Notes: generated by a model from the sequence alone, not told the origin. Positions 1-8,443 are shown, counted from the first letter of the stretch. The stretch: DNA of 36,817 bases from an archaeon (GCA_018671515.1 JABHHN010000041.1:1-36817); one strand, 5' to 3'. Translations and numbers: made by a program.

Positions 1-37
1 CCTAATTATATTGTAAGTGACAAAAAAAATTAAAAAT

Positions 38-355
38 CTAATATTTTGAACAATTGAATAGTTTAATAAAAATATAGATTTTTGATAATAAAAATAGTGA
101 AACTAAATGTTTCGAAGTCGTCCAAGCAACAATATGTGGTGCTATATATAGCAAAAACATTAATAAAAAAATTAGATCAAGATAGGAAAAATTTTTTTTT
201 TTATATAATGAATTAATTATTGAGCTAAATGCATAAATTAAAGCAACAATCATAATAAACTTGTTGGGAATATTTGAATAACGTATTTTTTTTTCATTAA
301 TAGATGTACCATCTTCATAGATACCAAATAAAATAAATGTTATTTTTTTAAACAC
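38..355 (-). CDS. Small membrane protein, unknown function
   Basis: I do not recognise this 105-residue protein. It begins with GTG at 355, preceded by a purine-rich AAAGGGG stretch. A polar N-terminal segment (about 1-30) is followed by two hydrophobic stretches, about residues 32-50 and 58-78, and a third weaker one near 85-100, so it probably sits in the membrane. It is divergent from galK, with an inverted repeat between them. Composition matches the neighbouring genes. The reading frame is credible but not certain, since long hydrophobic frames arise easily in such AT-rich DNA. Confidence 0.5.
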   Translation of the reverse strand: MFKKITFILFGIYEDGTSINEKKIRYSNIPNKFIMIVALIYAFSSIINSLYKKKNFSYLDLIFLLMFLLYIAPHIVAWTTSKHLVSLFLLSKIYIFIKLFNCSKY

Positions 356-409
356 CCCTTTGGAATAATCATAATAATTTTTTTTAATAAATTCTAAATT
401 TTTAATATA

Positions 410-435
410 AAAATTGACGTTTTTTAGTCAATTTT
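410..435. repeat. Perfect 9-bp inverted repeat upstream of galK
   Basis: The arms AAAATTGAC (410-418) and GTCAATTTT (427-435) are perfect complements with an 8-nt T-rich loop. The repeat lies about 20 nt upstream of the galK TATA box, in the divergent region between the small membrane protein and galK. It could be a regulator site for either gene; no regulator can be named. Confidence 0.5.
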
Positions 436-452
436 CTATAAAATTAGATAAT

Positions 453-464
453 ACTTAAATATAA
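453..464 (+). promoter_or_regulatory. galK promoter (TATA box)
   Basis: CTTAAATATAAG at 453-464 resembles an archaeal BRE/TATA box. Transcription would start about 25 nt later, near 484, giving a short 5' leader before the ATG at 509. The 16-nt motif at 486-501 lies right at this predicted start. Confidence 0.5.
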
Positions 465-485
465 GATTTAATTTTCAAAGATTGA

Positions 486-501
486 TTTACTATTAATTAG
501 T
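486..501. promoter_or_regulatory. Shared 16-nt intergenic motif, copy 1
   Basis: TTTACTATTAATTAGT occurs here just before galK and again, identically, at 5606-5621 in another divergent promoter region. An 11-nt core (TATTAATTAGT) recurs at 8444-8454. The core is partly palindromic (ACTA...TAGT). At galK it would overlap the predicted transcription start, as a repressor site might. The function is inferred only from position and recurrence. Confidence 0.35.
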
Positions 502-508
502 GAAGAAG

Positions 509-1741
509 ATGGATTTTAAAGAAGTAGAAGCAATAGGAAGAGTTGAATTTTTAGGTAATCATACTGATTATAATAAAGGGTATGTCATAGCTGCAGGAAT
601 AGAAGCTAAAACTACTGCACAAGGTAGAACAATTGATGATAAAATAAAATTTCATTCTCAGCAGATAGAAAATTTGGGAGATGGTCAAAATCCAAATTTT
701 GAGATGGGTCTTGAAATATTGACTGACTCTGTATCATTATCACCTCAAGAATTTGTAAAAGTATTGGATGAAAAGTTAGTTCCAAAATGGGCAAGATATC
801 CACTTGGAGTCGCATATTTTTTACAAAAAGATGGATTAGTTACATTTGATAAAGGTTTTGAAATAAATTATGCAGGTGACTTGGATTTTGGTTCAGGATT
901 ATCATCTTCAGCATCATTTGAAGTTGCAACATGGAAAATATTAAAAAAATTATTTCCATTCAAACAAGATCTAAAAAAAGCAGCATTATTGTGCCAATCC
1001 GCAGAAAATGAAATTGCTGGTGCGCCCTGTGGTAATATGGATCAGTTTTCTATTTTAAATGGAGATCTTACATACATTGATTGTGATGATTTATCACATG
1101 AAAAATTAGAATTGCCAGATGGTTGGGAAATAGCAGTATTAAATACTGGTGTATATCATGAAGTTTCTGCAAAAGAAGGTTTTCCAAGAAGAAGAATTGA
1201 ATCTGAAACTGCAGCGAAATACTTAGGTGTTAAATTTCTTAGAGATGCAAATATTGATTTATATCATGAAAAATATGAAGAACATAAAGAAAGATTAGCA
1301 GATTCAACATTTGAAAGATATTATAAAAGACCACTTAGTAGAGCATTCCATGTAATAAATGAAAATAATAGAGTAAGAGAAGTTAAACAATCATTAGTTG
1401 AATATGCAGAGAAAAAAGAAAAAGGTAAAGCAAGAATTGAAGATGAAAATAAATTATATAGAATATTAGTAAATACAATGACTGCGTCTCATGATAGTTC
1501 TAGTATATATTTCAATAATAGTTCTAATGAGTTGGATATTATGGCAAAGTTGGCTTGGAAAGAAGGACTTGCTGCAAGATTATCAGGTGGTGGATTTGGT
1601 GGTTCTGTAATTGCAATTATTAAAGATGATGCCCAAAAAGAATCATTGAATGAAATTGCACGTCTTTATGAAGAAAAAACAGGAATAAAAGTACAGCCAA
1701 AAATCTATAAAATTGCTAAAGGAGCATATCATAATAGTTGA
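509..1741 (+). CDS. galK: Galactokinase (GHMP kinase family)
   Basis: This protein probably phosphorylates galactose at C1 using ATP, the first step of the Leloir pathway. The GHMP family is clear: an N-terminal substrate motif GRVEFLGNHTDYNKGY (cf. the galactokinase GEHTDY signature), the ATP-binding motif GLSSSASFE near residue 130, and the C-terminal RLSGGGFGGS motif. I chose ATG 509 (410 residues); an in-frame GTG at 500 is possible but adds only three residues. galM follows after 2 nt, so the two form an operon. No galT or galE is in the window, so the rest of the pathway lies elsewhere or the substrate is another sugar. GHMP kinases are hard to separate by eye; galM next door supports galactose. 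Confidence 0.82.
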   Translation: MDFKEVEAIGRVEFLGNHTDYNKGYVIAAGIEAKTTAQGRTIDDKIKFHSQQIENLGDGQNPNFEMGLEILTDSVSLSPQEFVKVLDEKLVPKWARYPLGVAYFLQKDGLVTFDKGFEINYAGDLDFGSGLSSSASFEVATWKILKKLFPFKQDLKKAALLCQSAENEIAGAPCGNMDQFSILNGDLTYIDCDDLSHEKLELPDGWEIAVLNTGVYHEVSAKEGFPRRRIESETAAKYLGVKFLRDANIDLYHEKYEEHKERLADSTFERYYKRPLSRAFHVINENNRVREVKQSLVEYAEKKEKGKARIEDENKLYRILVNTMTASHDSSSIYFNNSSNELDIMAKLAWKEGLAARLSGGGFGGSVIAIIKDDAQKESLNEIARLYEEKTGIKVQPKIYKIAKGAYHNS

Positions 1742-1743
1742 AG

Positions 1744-2844
1744 ATGGGAGTTAAAGAATTAAATACAGCTGATTTAGTTGAATATGGGTACACTGGTTTT
1801 GATGGAAAATTAGATTCTGTTGATAAAAAAGTCTATAGATTAAAGAACGATTATATGGAAGTTCTTCTGTCAAATTTTGGTCCAACTATTTTAGCAATAA
1901 ATGTTCCTAAAATAAAAGAAAATGGAAATGAACATGAAAGTGAACTTGAAAATATTTTATTAGGACATAAAGATTTTAATGACTATTTAGATGATAAATC
2001 TTATATTGGAAAAATTGCAGTTGGTCAATGGGCAAATAGAATTTCAAATGCAGAATATTTTGATGAAAATTTATTAATGGATGGTCATAGAAGAAATTTC
2101 AAAAATGTTAAATTATTTCCAAATGATGGACCAAATAATCTTCATAGTGAACCTCTGGGATGGAGTAGTAAAATGTGGGATGTAAGAGCGGAAGGTGAGT
2201 CAATTGTTTTTTCACTTAATTTAAAAGAAGGAAATCATGATTTTCCTGGAAATATAAAAACTGAAGTCAAAGTAAGTTTGTCAGATGATAACGAATTAAA
2301 ATTTGAATATATTGGTGAAACTGATAAAAGTACTCCTTTTAATCCTACTTTTCACGGATATTTTAATTTAAGTGCAGGATTAGGAACAATTAAAGATCAT
2401 GTGCTAACATCAAATGCAGATAGATATATGGAATTATCAAGTTCTAAAGTTCCAGTAAATGATGATGCAATAAATGAAGTTTCATCAACAAGATATGATT
2501 TTAGAAAAGGATTAAAAATAGGTAGTGATGAATTTTATGAAAAAGAGGGGTATGATTCTTGTCTTGTTTTTCCTAATAAAACAAAAGGAATTGCAGAAGT
2601 TTATCATCCTGGAACAAAAAGATTTGTAGAAATGACTACTGATCAAAAAGCATTTCATTTCTATACTGGTTATTGGCTTGAAAAACCTTTTAATAAATCT
2701 CAAGGATTTTGTCTTGAAGCAGAAAGACCTGTTGATATTGTTAATAGACCTAATTGGTGGGCTGAATTTGGTACTCCTTTTACTCAACCTAAAGAAACGT
2801 ATGAACAAAAAACAACATACAAGTTTGGTAGATTAAAAAAATAA
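1744..2844 (+). CDS. galM: Aldose 1-epimerase (galactose mutarotase)
   Basis: This enzyme interconverts the alpha and beta anomers of aldoses, supplying alpha-galactose to galactokinase. Family features include NFGPTILAINVP near the N-terminus, GQWANRISNAEY, NNLHSEPLGW, the histidine in NPTFHGYFNLS, and the C-terminal GFCLEAERPVD with the glutamate expected as catalytic base. I chose ATG 1744, 2 nt after the galK stop; an upstream TTG at 1738 would overlap galK. The product is 366 residues, normal for the family. The pairing with galK supports a galactose-using step. Confidence 0.85.
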   Translation: MGVKELNTADLVEYGYTGFDGKLDSVDKKVYRLKNDYMEVLLSNFGPTILAINVPKIKENGNEHESELENILLGHKDFNDYLDDKSYIGKIAVGQWANRISNAEYFDENLLMDGHRRNFKNVKLFPNDGPNNLHSEPLGWSSKMWDVRAEGESIVFSLNLKEGNHDFPGNIKTEVKVSLSDDNELKFEYIGETDKSTPFNPTFHGYFNLSAGLGTIKDHVLTSNADRYMELSSSKVPVNDDAINEVSSTRYDFRKGLKIGSDEFYEKEGYDSCLVFPNKTKGIAEVYHPGTKRFVEMTTDQKAFHFYTGYWLEKPFNKSQGFCLEAERPVDIVNRPNWWAEFGTPFTQPKETYEQKTTYKFGRLKK

Positions 2845-2914
2845 AATAATAAATTTTCCTAATTCTAAATTAATACTTAACATTTTATAATAAAGTAAAT
2901 TATCATAATATACA

Positions 2915-3685
2915 ATGAAACTTCAAATACATCAATTCCTAAGTAAGACTGGTTTATTTTCATCAAAAGAATTAATAATTAGAGCAATAAAAAAAGGAGA
3001 AATAACACTTGATGGAAAGATTGTAAAAAATCCAAAGTTTGATTTAAATCCTAAAAAAAGAAAAGTATTCTATAATAAAAAAAATATAGATATGTTAATT
3101 GATGATATATATATAATAATTAACAAACCACAAGGTTATCTTTCTTCTAAAATAACAGAATCAGATATACAGATGTCTAAAAAATCAGTGTTTGAATTGA
3201 TAAAAATAAATGAAGAATTAAATGAACTGCAAAAAAATTCATTATTTTGTGTTGGTCGTCTTGATGAAGATACATCAGGATTGTTGGTATTAACAAATGA
3301 TGGAAAAATTGGACATAGAATTACAAATCCTAATTCAAATATAAAAAAAAAATATTATGTTGAATTAAAAAATGAATTGAGTGATGAAGATATAAAAAAT
3401 ATAGAATCAGGAATATCTATTAAATTAAGGATTGAAGATAATACAGTTTACCATGATGCAAAACCTGCAATAATTGAAAAAATTGAAAGTTATAATTATT
3501 ACATAACACTCACAGAAGGAAAAAAACATGAGGTTAAGAAAATATTTGAAGCAGTAGACAATCAGGTTTTGGAATTAAAAAGAACATCAATTGGAGAAGT
3601 AAATATTAAAGATTTAGAGTTAGAAATTGGTGAATATAAATTCTTAGAAAGAGAATTTATTATGAAATATATTTTTGATGAGTGA
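2915..3685 (+). CDS. RsuA/RluB-family rRNA pseudouridine synthase
   Basis: This protein isomerises uridine to pseudouridine in rRNA. An S4 RNA-binding domain spans about residues 1-50 (KLQIHQFLSKTGLFSS...ITLDGK), followed by the catalytic domain with INKPQGYLSS and the signature GRLDEDTSGLLVLTNDG, whose Asp before TSG is the catalytic residue. KKYYVEL and GKKHEVKKIFEA also fit the family. It is 256 residues long. TTATAATA at about 2884-2891 places the transcription start at or next to the ATG, so the mRNA looks leaderless. This subfamily is mainly bacterial, so transfer from bacteria is possible. Which rRNA position is modified cannot be told. Confidence 0.85.
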   Translation: MKLQIHQFLSKTGLFSSKELIIRAIKKGEITLDGKIVKNPKFDLNPKKRKVFYNKKNIDMLIDDIYIIINKPQGYLSSKITESDIQMSKKSVFELIKINEELNELQKNSLFCVGRLDEDTSGLLVLTNDGKIGHRITNPNSNIKKKYYVELKNELSDEDIKNIESGISIKLRIEDNTVYHDAKPAIIEKIESYNYYITLTEGKKHEVKKIFEAVDNQVLELKRTSIGEVNIKDLELEIGEYKFLEREFIMKYIFDE

Positions 3686-3719
3686 ATTTTAACATGAATA
3701 TGGTTTTTAATAAGTAGTT

Positions 3720-3799
3720 ATTGTGTCATTATTTTTAGACATAGTATCCAGCTCTGCTGTATGCAAAATGTGCAAGCCAAGGGCTTGCTATATCACAAT
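3720..3799. repeat. Hairpin-rich intergenic element, copy C
   Basis: An ATTGTG/CACAAT pair (3720-3725 and 3794-3799) encloses a perfect 7-bp hairpin GCAAGCC-AAG-GGCTTGC (3772-3788). The GCAAGC...GCTTGCTA core matches the hairpin of the elements at 9327-9427 and 13529-13632, in the same sense relative to the upstream gene. It is downstream of the pseudouridine synthase gene. It may be a termination or processing structure, or a degenerate mobile repeat. Confidence 0.45.
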
Positions 3800-3905
3800 T
3801 ATATTGATTAAAAAAATACATATATTCAAAAAACAAAAATAAGTAATGATTAAATTCTTTTTTTTTCCGATAGACTAAAAAAGCTTTTCTTTTTCTAAAT
3901 CACCT

Positions 3906-4736
3906 ATGCCTAGAAGATTACAATCACCATCATCAATTAATATGTACAAACAATGTGCAAGAAAATATTTTTATAGATATCTAAAAAGACTTCCTACAAA
4001 GCCATCTATTCATCTTGTAAGAGGTAGTGTTGCACATAAGGTTCTAGAGGATTTTTATGATTTAGAAGTTGATGATTATGATGTAGATATCAGGATGACT
4101 TTCATGCAGGCAATGATTAGAATGCTTAAGCAATATTGGGATGATTCTGCATCTCAGCTTGCAAAATTAGATATGGAAAAAGAAGAGATTGCACAGTTCT
4201 ATGAAGAAACACAATTGATGTTGATAAATTGGTTTGAGATTTTCTGGGAGAAGTTCCAAAAGCAGATTAAATTAGGTCTTAGTCAATCTGAAGCATTTAA
4301 AAAAGTCACTCCTAAAAGAGAAGCACTATACAAATTCATGGATGTAGGTATCCAAGGTTATATTGATGTTATAGAATATGAAGGAGATGAAGTTAATCTG
4401 ATGGATTATAAAACTTCAAAAAAATTCAAGATAACTCCTGAATATGAATTACAGTTGGCAATTTATGCATTTATGTATCATAGACAGCATGGTGTAATGC
4501 CAACAAGAGCAGGAATTTATTTTTTAAAACATGGTGTGCTTCATCTTGATGTTAATATGGACTTAGTGAAATGGGCAGAAAAAGAGATTAAAGAAATACA
4601 CGAGCTTACTGACACATCAGATATTGATGATTATCCAAAAACTATAACGCCTTTATGTAAATGGAGAAGCGGACAATGTGATTTCTATGATGCTTGCTTT
4701 CCAAAGAACGAACAGAAAGGTTTGAATGATTATTGA
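3906..4736 (+). CDS. RecB/Cas4-type PD-(D/E)XK nuclease with Fe-S cysteines
   Basis: This is a probable single-stranded-DNA exonuclease of the RecB/Cas4/AddB-C-terminal type. Visible features are GSVAHKVLEDFY with His44, the nuclease core GYIDVIEYEG (Asp154) and MDYKTSKK (Asp167, Lys169), and a QLAIYAFMY helix. Four cysteines (Cys17 and Cys251, Cys258, Cys264) match the split 4Fe-4S cluster of Cas4 and AddB, with one cysteine at the N-terminus and three at the C-terminus. The 276-residue length fits a stand-alone nuclease. No cas genes or repeats are nearby, so a role in general DNA repair is more likely than CRISPR adaptation. It stands alone; the next gene is convergent. Confidence 0.8.
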   Translation: MPRRLQSPSSINMYKQCARKYFYRYLKRLPTKPSIHLVRGSVAHKVLEDFYDLEVDDYDVDIRMTFMQAMIRMLKQYWDDSASQLAKLDMEKEEIAQFYEETQLMLINWFEIFWEKFQKQIKLGLSQSEAFKKVTPKREALYKFMDVGIQGYIDVIEYEGDEVNLMDYKTSKKFKITPEYELQLAIYAFMYHRQHGVMPTRAGIYFLKHGVLHLDVNMDLVKWAEKEIKEIHELTDTSDIDDYPKTITPLCKWRSGQCDFYDACFPKNEQKGLNDY

Positions 4737-4751
4737 GTGAATAAATATTGT

Positions 4752-5561
4752 TTAATTTTTGGGAGTGATATCTGTAAATTGACTTTCCGAAATTCCCATA
4801 AGATTTCTAGTCTTTTCATATATATATTCAATTGGTCTAGATTGGTCGGTTATAAGTGTTTGAGTTTCAGGATTTATATAAAGTGCAGTATTTAGATATC
4901 CATGTAGTTTTTTAGAAGAAAAATCAATACAATTAGATGCTTCATATTCATTTTTTATATTTCTCATACGCGGAGATACATTCATTAAAGATAATCTATT
5001 AGATTCAGTTTCAATCAAATATGTGTATGACAATTGAATATTGTTTTCAAATGTTTTATTGATTCTAATATATTTTCCACTTGATTCATCTCCATGTCCA
5101 GTTACACTGTATTGAGAAAAATTTTCATCATTAAATCTTTCATTTAAGGTACTTACAGATTGTTCTTCTAATTTAAATTTTTCAAATGTTTCAGGATTAG
5201 AATGGATATAGGATGCAATTTCATTAACAGTTTCAGGATTATTAATTGCATCTCTCAAAAAATATATGTTGACTGCAGATGCTAAGAGTCCTGAAATTTG
5301 GCTTAATTCAGGTGTTTTTTTATTTTGTGCATCAACTTGAGCATTTAAATAATTACTTTCAGATATTTCTAATGCTTTTTTAACTAAACTATGAAATTCT
5401 TTATATTCTTCTGATTCATTACTATATGGTTCTTTTCCATCAATTGCATTAAGATTCCAAGGATGCATTTTCCAAGGAGTATCTTCATTTTCAGCCTTCA
5501 TTGCATCATACAATGCATTTGCAGCAAATTCAAGATCTGAAATTTCAAAAGTATCTGGCAT
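4752..5561 (-). CDS. Unknown protein, intact paralogue of the broken gene at 8501-9295
   Basis: I do not recognise this 269-residue soluble protein. It is mostly acidic and helix-rich in the first half (about 1-110); the second half looks beta-rich. There is no signal peptide or membrane segment. The N-terminal pattern F-E-[IV]-S-[DE]-L-E-x-A-A-N-x-L-Y and the LLASAVN-x-YFLRD stretch near residues 95-107 recur in the gene at 8501, so the two are paralogues. A palindromic TATA element (5581-5596) lies about 25 nt before the ATG, so the mRNA is probably leaderless. It is divergent from hypA, but nothing in the protein ties it to hydrogenase. Confidence 0.75.
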   Translation of the reverse strand: MPDTFEISDLEFAANALYDAMKAENEDTPWKMHPWNLNAIDGKEPYSNESEEYKEFHSLVKKALEISESNYLNAQVDAQNKKTPELSQISGLLASAVNIYFLRDAINNPETVNEIASYIHSNPETFEKFKLEEQSVSTLNERFNDENFSQYSVTGHGDESSGKYIRINKTFENNIQLSYTYLIETESNRLSLMNVSPRMRNIKNEYEASNCIDFSSKKLHGYLNTALYINPETQTLITDQSRPIEYIYEKTRNLMGISESQFTDITPKN

Positions 5562-5580
5562 TTTAAAGATTTATTTTAAT

Positions 5581-5596
5581 TACTTATATATAAGTA
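5581..5596. promoter_or_regulatory. Palindromic TATA element
   Basis: TACTTATATATAAGTA is a perfect 16-bp palindrome centred about 27 nt upstream of the minus-strand gene start at 5561. It reads as a symmetric TATA box for that gene. A separate A/T box (AAAAATATAAAT, about 5643-5654) fits hypA, whose ATG is at 5676. Confidence 0.5.
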
Positions 5597-5605
5597 TTAC
5601 TTTAT

Positions 5606-5621
5606 TTTACTATTAATTAGT
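5606..5621. promoter_or_regulatory. Shared 16-nt intergenic motif, copy 2
   Basis: TTTACTATTAATTAGT is identical to the motif before galK (486-501). It sits about 25 nt upstream of the TATA box of the minus-strand paralogue gene, a position usual for an activator or BRE-flanking site. The paralogous gene at 8501 has the 11-nt core at about the same distance from its TATA box. Confidence 0.4.
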
Positions 5622-5675
5622 AAGTAAATTAAAATTAAGATAAAAAATATAAATCATTTCCATTATTAAATTCAT

Positions 5676-5996
5676 ATGCACGATTCAGTCATAGCACAAT
5701 CAATACTAAAAGACCTAAAAGAATATGGTGAAGTAAAGGAAGCCAATTTAGAAGTAGGTGAATTATTTGGCATCAAACCAGATCATCTAGTAGAGCATTT
5801 AAATGATGTAACTGATATAAAATTTAATGTAGAACAGACTCAGTCAGTTGTGAAATGTTCATGTGGTTTTAATGGACGTGCAAAAATAGTTGAGAGACTC
5901 CACGATTTTGTACTTTATGAATGTCCTAAATGTGAAGGAGAAGTTGAAGTCATAAGCGGAGATAAAATTGTAATTAAGGAAGTAAAATGTGCTTAG
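5676..5996 (+). CDS. hypA: Hydrogenase nickel-insertion protein HypA
   Basis: HypA delivers nickel to the large subunit of [NiFe] hydrogenases. The nickel-binding N-terminus Met-His-Asp is present (Met-His-Glu or Met-His-Asp in the family), as is the zinc site formed by CSC in KCSCGFNG and by ECPKCEG. At 106 residues it has normal length. An A/T box about 26 nt before the ATG suggests a leaderless mRNA. hypC overlaps its end by 10 nt, so the two are co-translated. The client is presumably the hydrogenase encoded at 12.2-16.7 kb. HypB, D, E and F are not in the window. Confidence 0.92.
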   Translation: MHDSVIAQSILKDLKEYGEVKEANLEVGELFGIKPDHLVEHLNDVTDIKFNVEQTQSVVKCSCGFNGRAKIVERLHDFVLYECPKCEGEVEVISGDKIVIKEVKCA

Positions 5997-6208
5997 CAGT
6001 TCCAGGAAAGATACTTGAAATTAAAGATAAAACAGCAATTCTAGATTATGGGTCAGAAAAAAGAGAAGCAGATTGCTCACTTATTGAATGTAAAGTTGGT
6101 GATTATGTAATTGTTAGCAATAAGATGATCATTGATAAAATTTCTAAAATTGAGGCAGAGGAGAGCCTTAAAATGTACAGGGACGCAATAAATAAATCTG
6201 AAAAATAA
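5987..6208 (+). CDS. hypC: Hydrogenase maturation chaperone HypC
   Basis: HypC works with HypD to build the Fe(CN)2CO group and carries it to the hydrogenase large subunit. The N-terminus MCLAVPGKI is diagnostic; Cys2 is the essential residue after Met removal. At 73 residues it is of normal size, with the small beta-barrel pattern (AILDYGSEKREADCSL...GDYVIVSNKMIIDKI). The start overlaps hypA by 10 nt, giving tight translational coupling. No other hyp genes follow. Confidence 0.93.
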   Translation: MCLAVPGKILEIKDKTAILDYGSEKREADCSLIECKVGDYVIVSNKMIIDKISKIEAEESLKMYRDAINKSEK

Positions 6209-6323
6209 ATTTATCTTATCTTTATTAAAATATTAATAATTTGATATAAAAATTATAATTATTTACTATCTATAGAGGACAGTAAAATGATTTATACTTA
6301 AAGTTTTTTTTTAAGGTGTGGGT

Positions 6324-6857
6324 ATGTATCTGTATTTAATAGTAGGATTTGGAATTTTATTTCTTTTGTACTCTTTATTTTTAGCAAATAAGTTTATTTC
6401 TTTGATACGAAAAAAAGAACTAAAAAAATATTGGTCAATTATTTTTTATTTCATATTGTTCTTTCTTATATCATATATATTTTATTTGAATTTTTTATTA
6501 GAAACAAAAATGAATCATTTATTTAGTTTATTGATAAATTTAATATTGCTTTTTGGTTCATTATTTGTAATGATAATTTTGAAAATAAATATATGGCTTA
6601 TAACTCATTTAAACAAAGAACATAAGGAACTGAGAGAAGCTCATAAAGAAGTAAAAGAATCTCATGAAACTCTTTCAAAAGAACACAAAAAATTACTTAA
6701 TGCAAAATTAGAATTGGAAGAGTCAAATGAAAAATTAAATGAGACACTAGAAGATTTTTATACTCTTAGATTAAGCTTAGAATCTAAAACTGATTTAAAA
6801 AAACTGAAAAAAGAAAACAAAGATATGAAAAAAAGGATTGATGGATTTAAAAAATAA
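6324..6857 (+). CDS. Membrane protein with long cytoplasmic coiled coil
   Basis: I do not recognise the family. Three hydrophobic segments (about residues 3-23, 38-58 and 66-90) are followed by a highly charged C-terminal coiled coil from about 95 to 177, rich in heptad-like KEHKELREAHKE and ESHETLSKEHKK repeats. I chose ATG 6324 because AAGGTG (6313-6318) is a well-placed ribosome site; a GTG at 6318 lies inside that site. The coiled coil suggests oligomerisation or a membrane-tethered scaffold. It is a separate unit about 110 nt after hypC. Confidence 0.7.
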   Translation: MYLYLIVGFGILFLLYSLFLANKFISLIRKKELKKYWSIIFYFILFFLISYIFYLNFLLETKMNHLFSLLINLILLFGSLFVMIILKINIWLITHLNKEHKELREAHKEVKESHETLSKEHKKLLNAKLELEESNEKLNETLEDFYTLRLSLESKTDLKKLKKENKDMKKRIDGFKK

Positions 6858-6861
6858 TATT

Positions 6862-7644
6862 TCAAATTAATTTTTTCTTATCTTCATCACTTAATTTTCT
6901 TGTGGCTTCTTTATAACTAAGTCCAGACATCATTTCTTTATTTGTATTAACATATTTAATTACATCATCTGGATGATATTTACTCATATCTCTAAGCACC
7001 CAACCAATACATTTTCTAATAAAAAATAATCCCATCTTTTTTGGCATAATTTCAGTTGTATATTCCTCATCAGAAAATATTGATTCATCAAGCATACCAA
7101 CAGAGATTTTAAAAAATAAATCTCTTGATTTTTCATATAATTTTATATCAGTATTTTTATCTCTAATAATTATTAACATTGAGAGCATGCTTGATCTTCT
7201 CATCCAGAAGTTCTTATCAGCACTCCACTTGATAAGATAAATTGACCCTTCATTCCAATTTTTTGTAAGTATTTCACCAACAAAATGTGCAGAAATTTCA
7301 TCAATCTGATCCCAATTGGTTGATGTCATCAATAATTTTTCAACATTATTTATGTCATCTATATCTAATTTATTTTGATAATAAGAAATCAGGTGCATCC
7401 CTGTTCTTCTTAATTCATGATAATTAGAATTCCAAAATAAATCAACAAGATTCCACATGTCTTTTTTTGACATGTCACCTAATTCTTTAAAATATTTTTT
7501 TGAAATTTTCCTTGAGTCCCACATAGAGACACCATAAAATTTAAATGGACTTTTCAGATATTTTTTTTCATTAATTGCTCTATCTTTATTTGCTATTTTT
7601 TTATATTCAGATTTAAAATAATTAATAGTTTTACTATAATCCAT
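6862..7644 (-). CDS. DNA alkylation repair protein, AlkD-like
   Basis: This looks like a HEAT-repeat DNA glycosylase of the AlkD type, which removes alkylated purines. Supporting features are KFYGVSMWDSRKISKKYF near residue 35, WNLVDLFWNSNYHELRRTGMHLI, the TNWDQIDEISAHFVG helix with the Trp-Asp expected near the active site, and SADKNFWMRRSSMLSML. The 260-residue length fits. Its start overlaps the upstream DUF6390-like gene by 11 nt, so the two are translationally coupled. That pairing of a repair enzyme with a probable hydrogenase-associated protein is unexpected. The substrate is not evident from sequence. Confidence 0.82.
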   Translation of the reverse strand: MDYSKTINYFKSEYKKIANKDRAINEKKYLKSPFKFYGVSMWDSRKISKKYFKELGDMSKKDMWNLVDLFWNSNYHELRRTGMHLISYYQNKLDIDDINNVEKLLMTSTNWDQIDEISAHFVGEILTKNWNEGSIYLIKWSADKNFWMRRSSMLSMLIIIRDKNTDIKLYEKSRDLFFKISVGMLDESIFSDEEYTTEIMPKKMGLFFIRKCIGWVLRDMSKYHPDDVIKYVNTNKEMMSGLSYKEATRKLSDEDKKKLI

Positions 7645-8356
7645 TATTTAGTACCTCAACATTCTTATTTGTATATTTAATCAGATTCTTTTTTTGAGAA
7701 TCTGTTAATTTATCAACAACAACATTCCAATGATGGGACACATTATCCCCAATTTTTAATTCATCAATGAATTCAGGTAAGTATTCAAATTCATCTTCTT
7801 TTTCATTTGATAAAATCATTTTCTTATTTTCAAAAATATATGGTTGATGTGATAATGTAACTTTGTTTTCATTTATTTTTTTCACTTTTCCCCATCTTAT
7901 AAGGCAATTATTAATATTATCTATATTGAATTCTACACTTCCTGTAACTTTTCCAACACCTACATATATGACATTAAATGAATGATGAGGAACCATACCT
8001 TTAGGGACACCATCGCATAATTTTTTTGCATACGATTTAGGAAGACCTCTTTTAGACAATGCAGTTATCATCTCTTTTAAATCATTTTCATCAAAATCAT
8101 CAAGTAAATCACTTCCAATCCAATATGCTTCAACCACCTTTTCACTTAAAAAATCAAGGTTGGTTTTTTTTGATATCAAATCAAGATAAGGATATAATCC
8201 TTCAAAGCGTTTCATATAATTTCTAATCTCACTTGCTAATTTTTCATTTGGATTTTTAATATATTCTAGAAATTTAATATATGAATCATCAGGACCACAA
8301 TACTTTAATTTATTTGTGATGAATGAATATTTTGTGACAAATGTAATTGGATCCAT
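7634..8356 (-). CDS. DUF6390-like protein, possibly hydrogenase-associated
   Basis: The 240-residue sequence matches my memory of the DUF6390 family: a CGPDDSYIKFLEY start (about 19-31), VVEAYWIGSDLLDD near 74-87, the PHHSFNVIYVGVGKVTGS block, CLIRWGKV, and a C-terminal HHWNVVVDKLTDSQKKNLIKY. I recall bacterial members lying in [NiFe]-hydrogenase clusters; that is memory, not a search result. Here it is 1.4 kb from hypC and 4 kb from the hydrogenase operon. The conserved HH pairs in PHHS and SHHW and the CGP cysteine could bind metal. It is the first gene of a two-gene unit with the AlkD-like gene. The biochemical role is unknown. Confidence 0.6.
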   Translation of the reverse strand: MDPITFVTKYSFITNKLKYCGPDDSYIKFLEYIKNPNEKLASEIRNYMKRFEGLYPYLDLISKKTNLDFLSEKVVEAYWIGSDLLDDFDENDLKEMITALSKRGLPKSYAKKLCDGVPKGMVPHHSFNVIYVGVGKVTGSVEFNIDNINNCLIRWGKVKKINENKVTLSHQPYIFENKKMILSNEKEDEFEYLPEFIDELKIGDNVSHHWNVVVDKLTDSQKKNLIKYTNKNVEVLNNGL

Positions 8357-8443
8357 GAGGATTTGATAATGAGAATAATATTAAATATGTTACTAAATGA
8401 TTATGACGGATATGAGAATAATCATAAAAATGAAAATAATTAG

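Noticed and set aside
3906-4736. Cas4-like nuclease as a sign of a CRISPR system
   Set aside because: No repeat-spacer array and no other cas genes occur in the window; the protein fits the general RecB/AddB 4Fe-4S nuclease group.
6286-6300. Mini-ORF beginning ATGATTTATACTTAA before the coiled-coil protein
   Set aside because: Four codons, no ribosome site of note and no regulatory composition.
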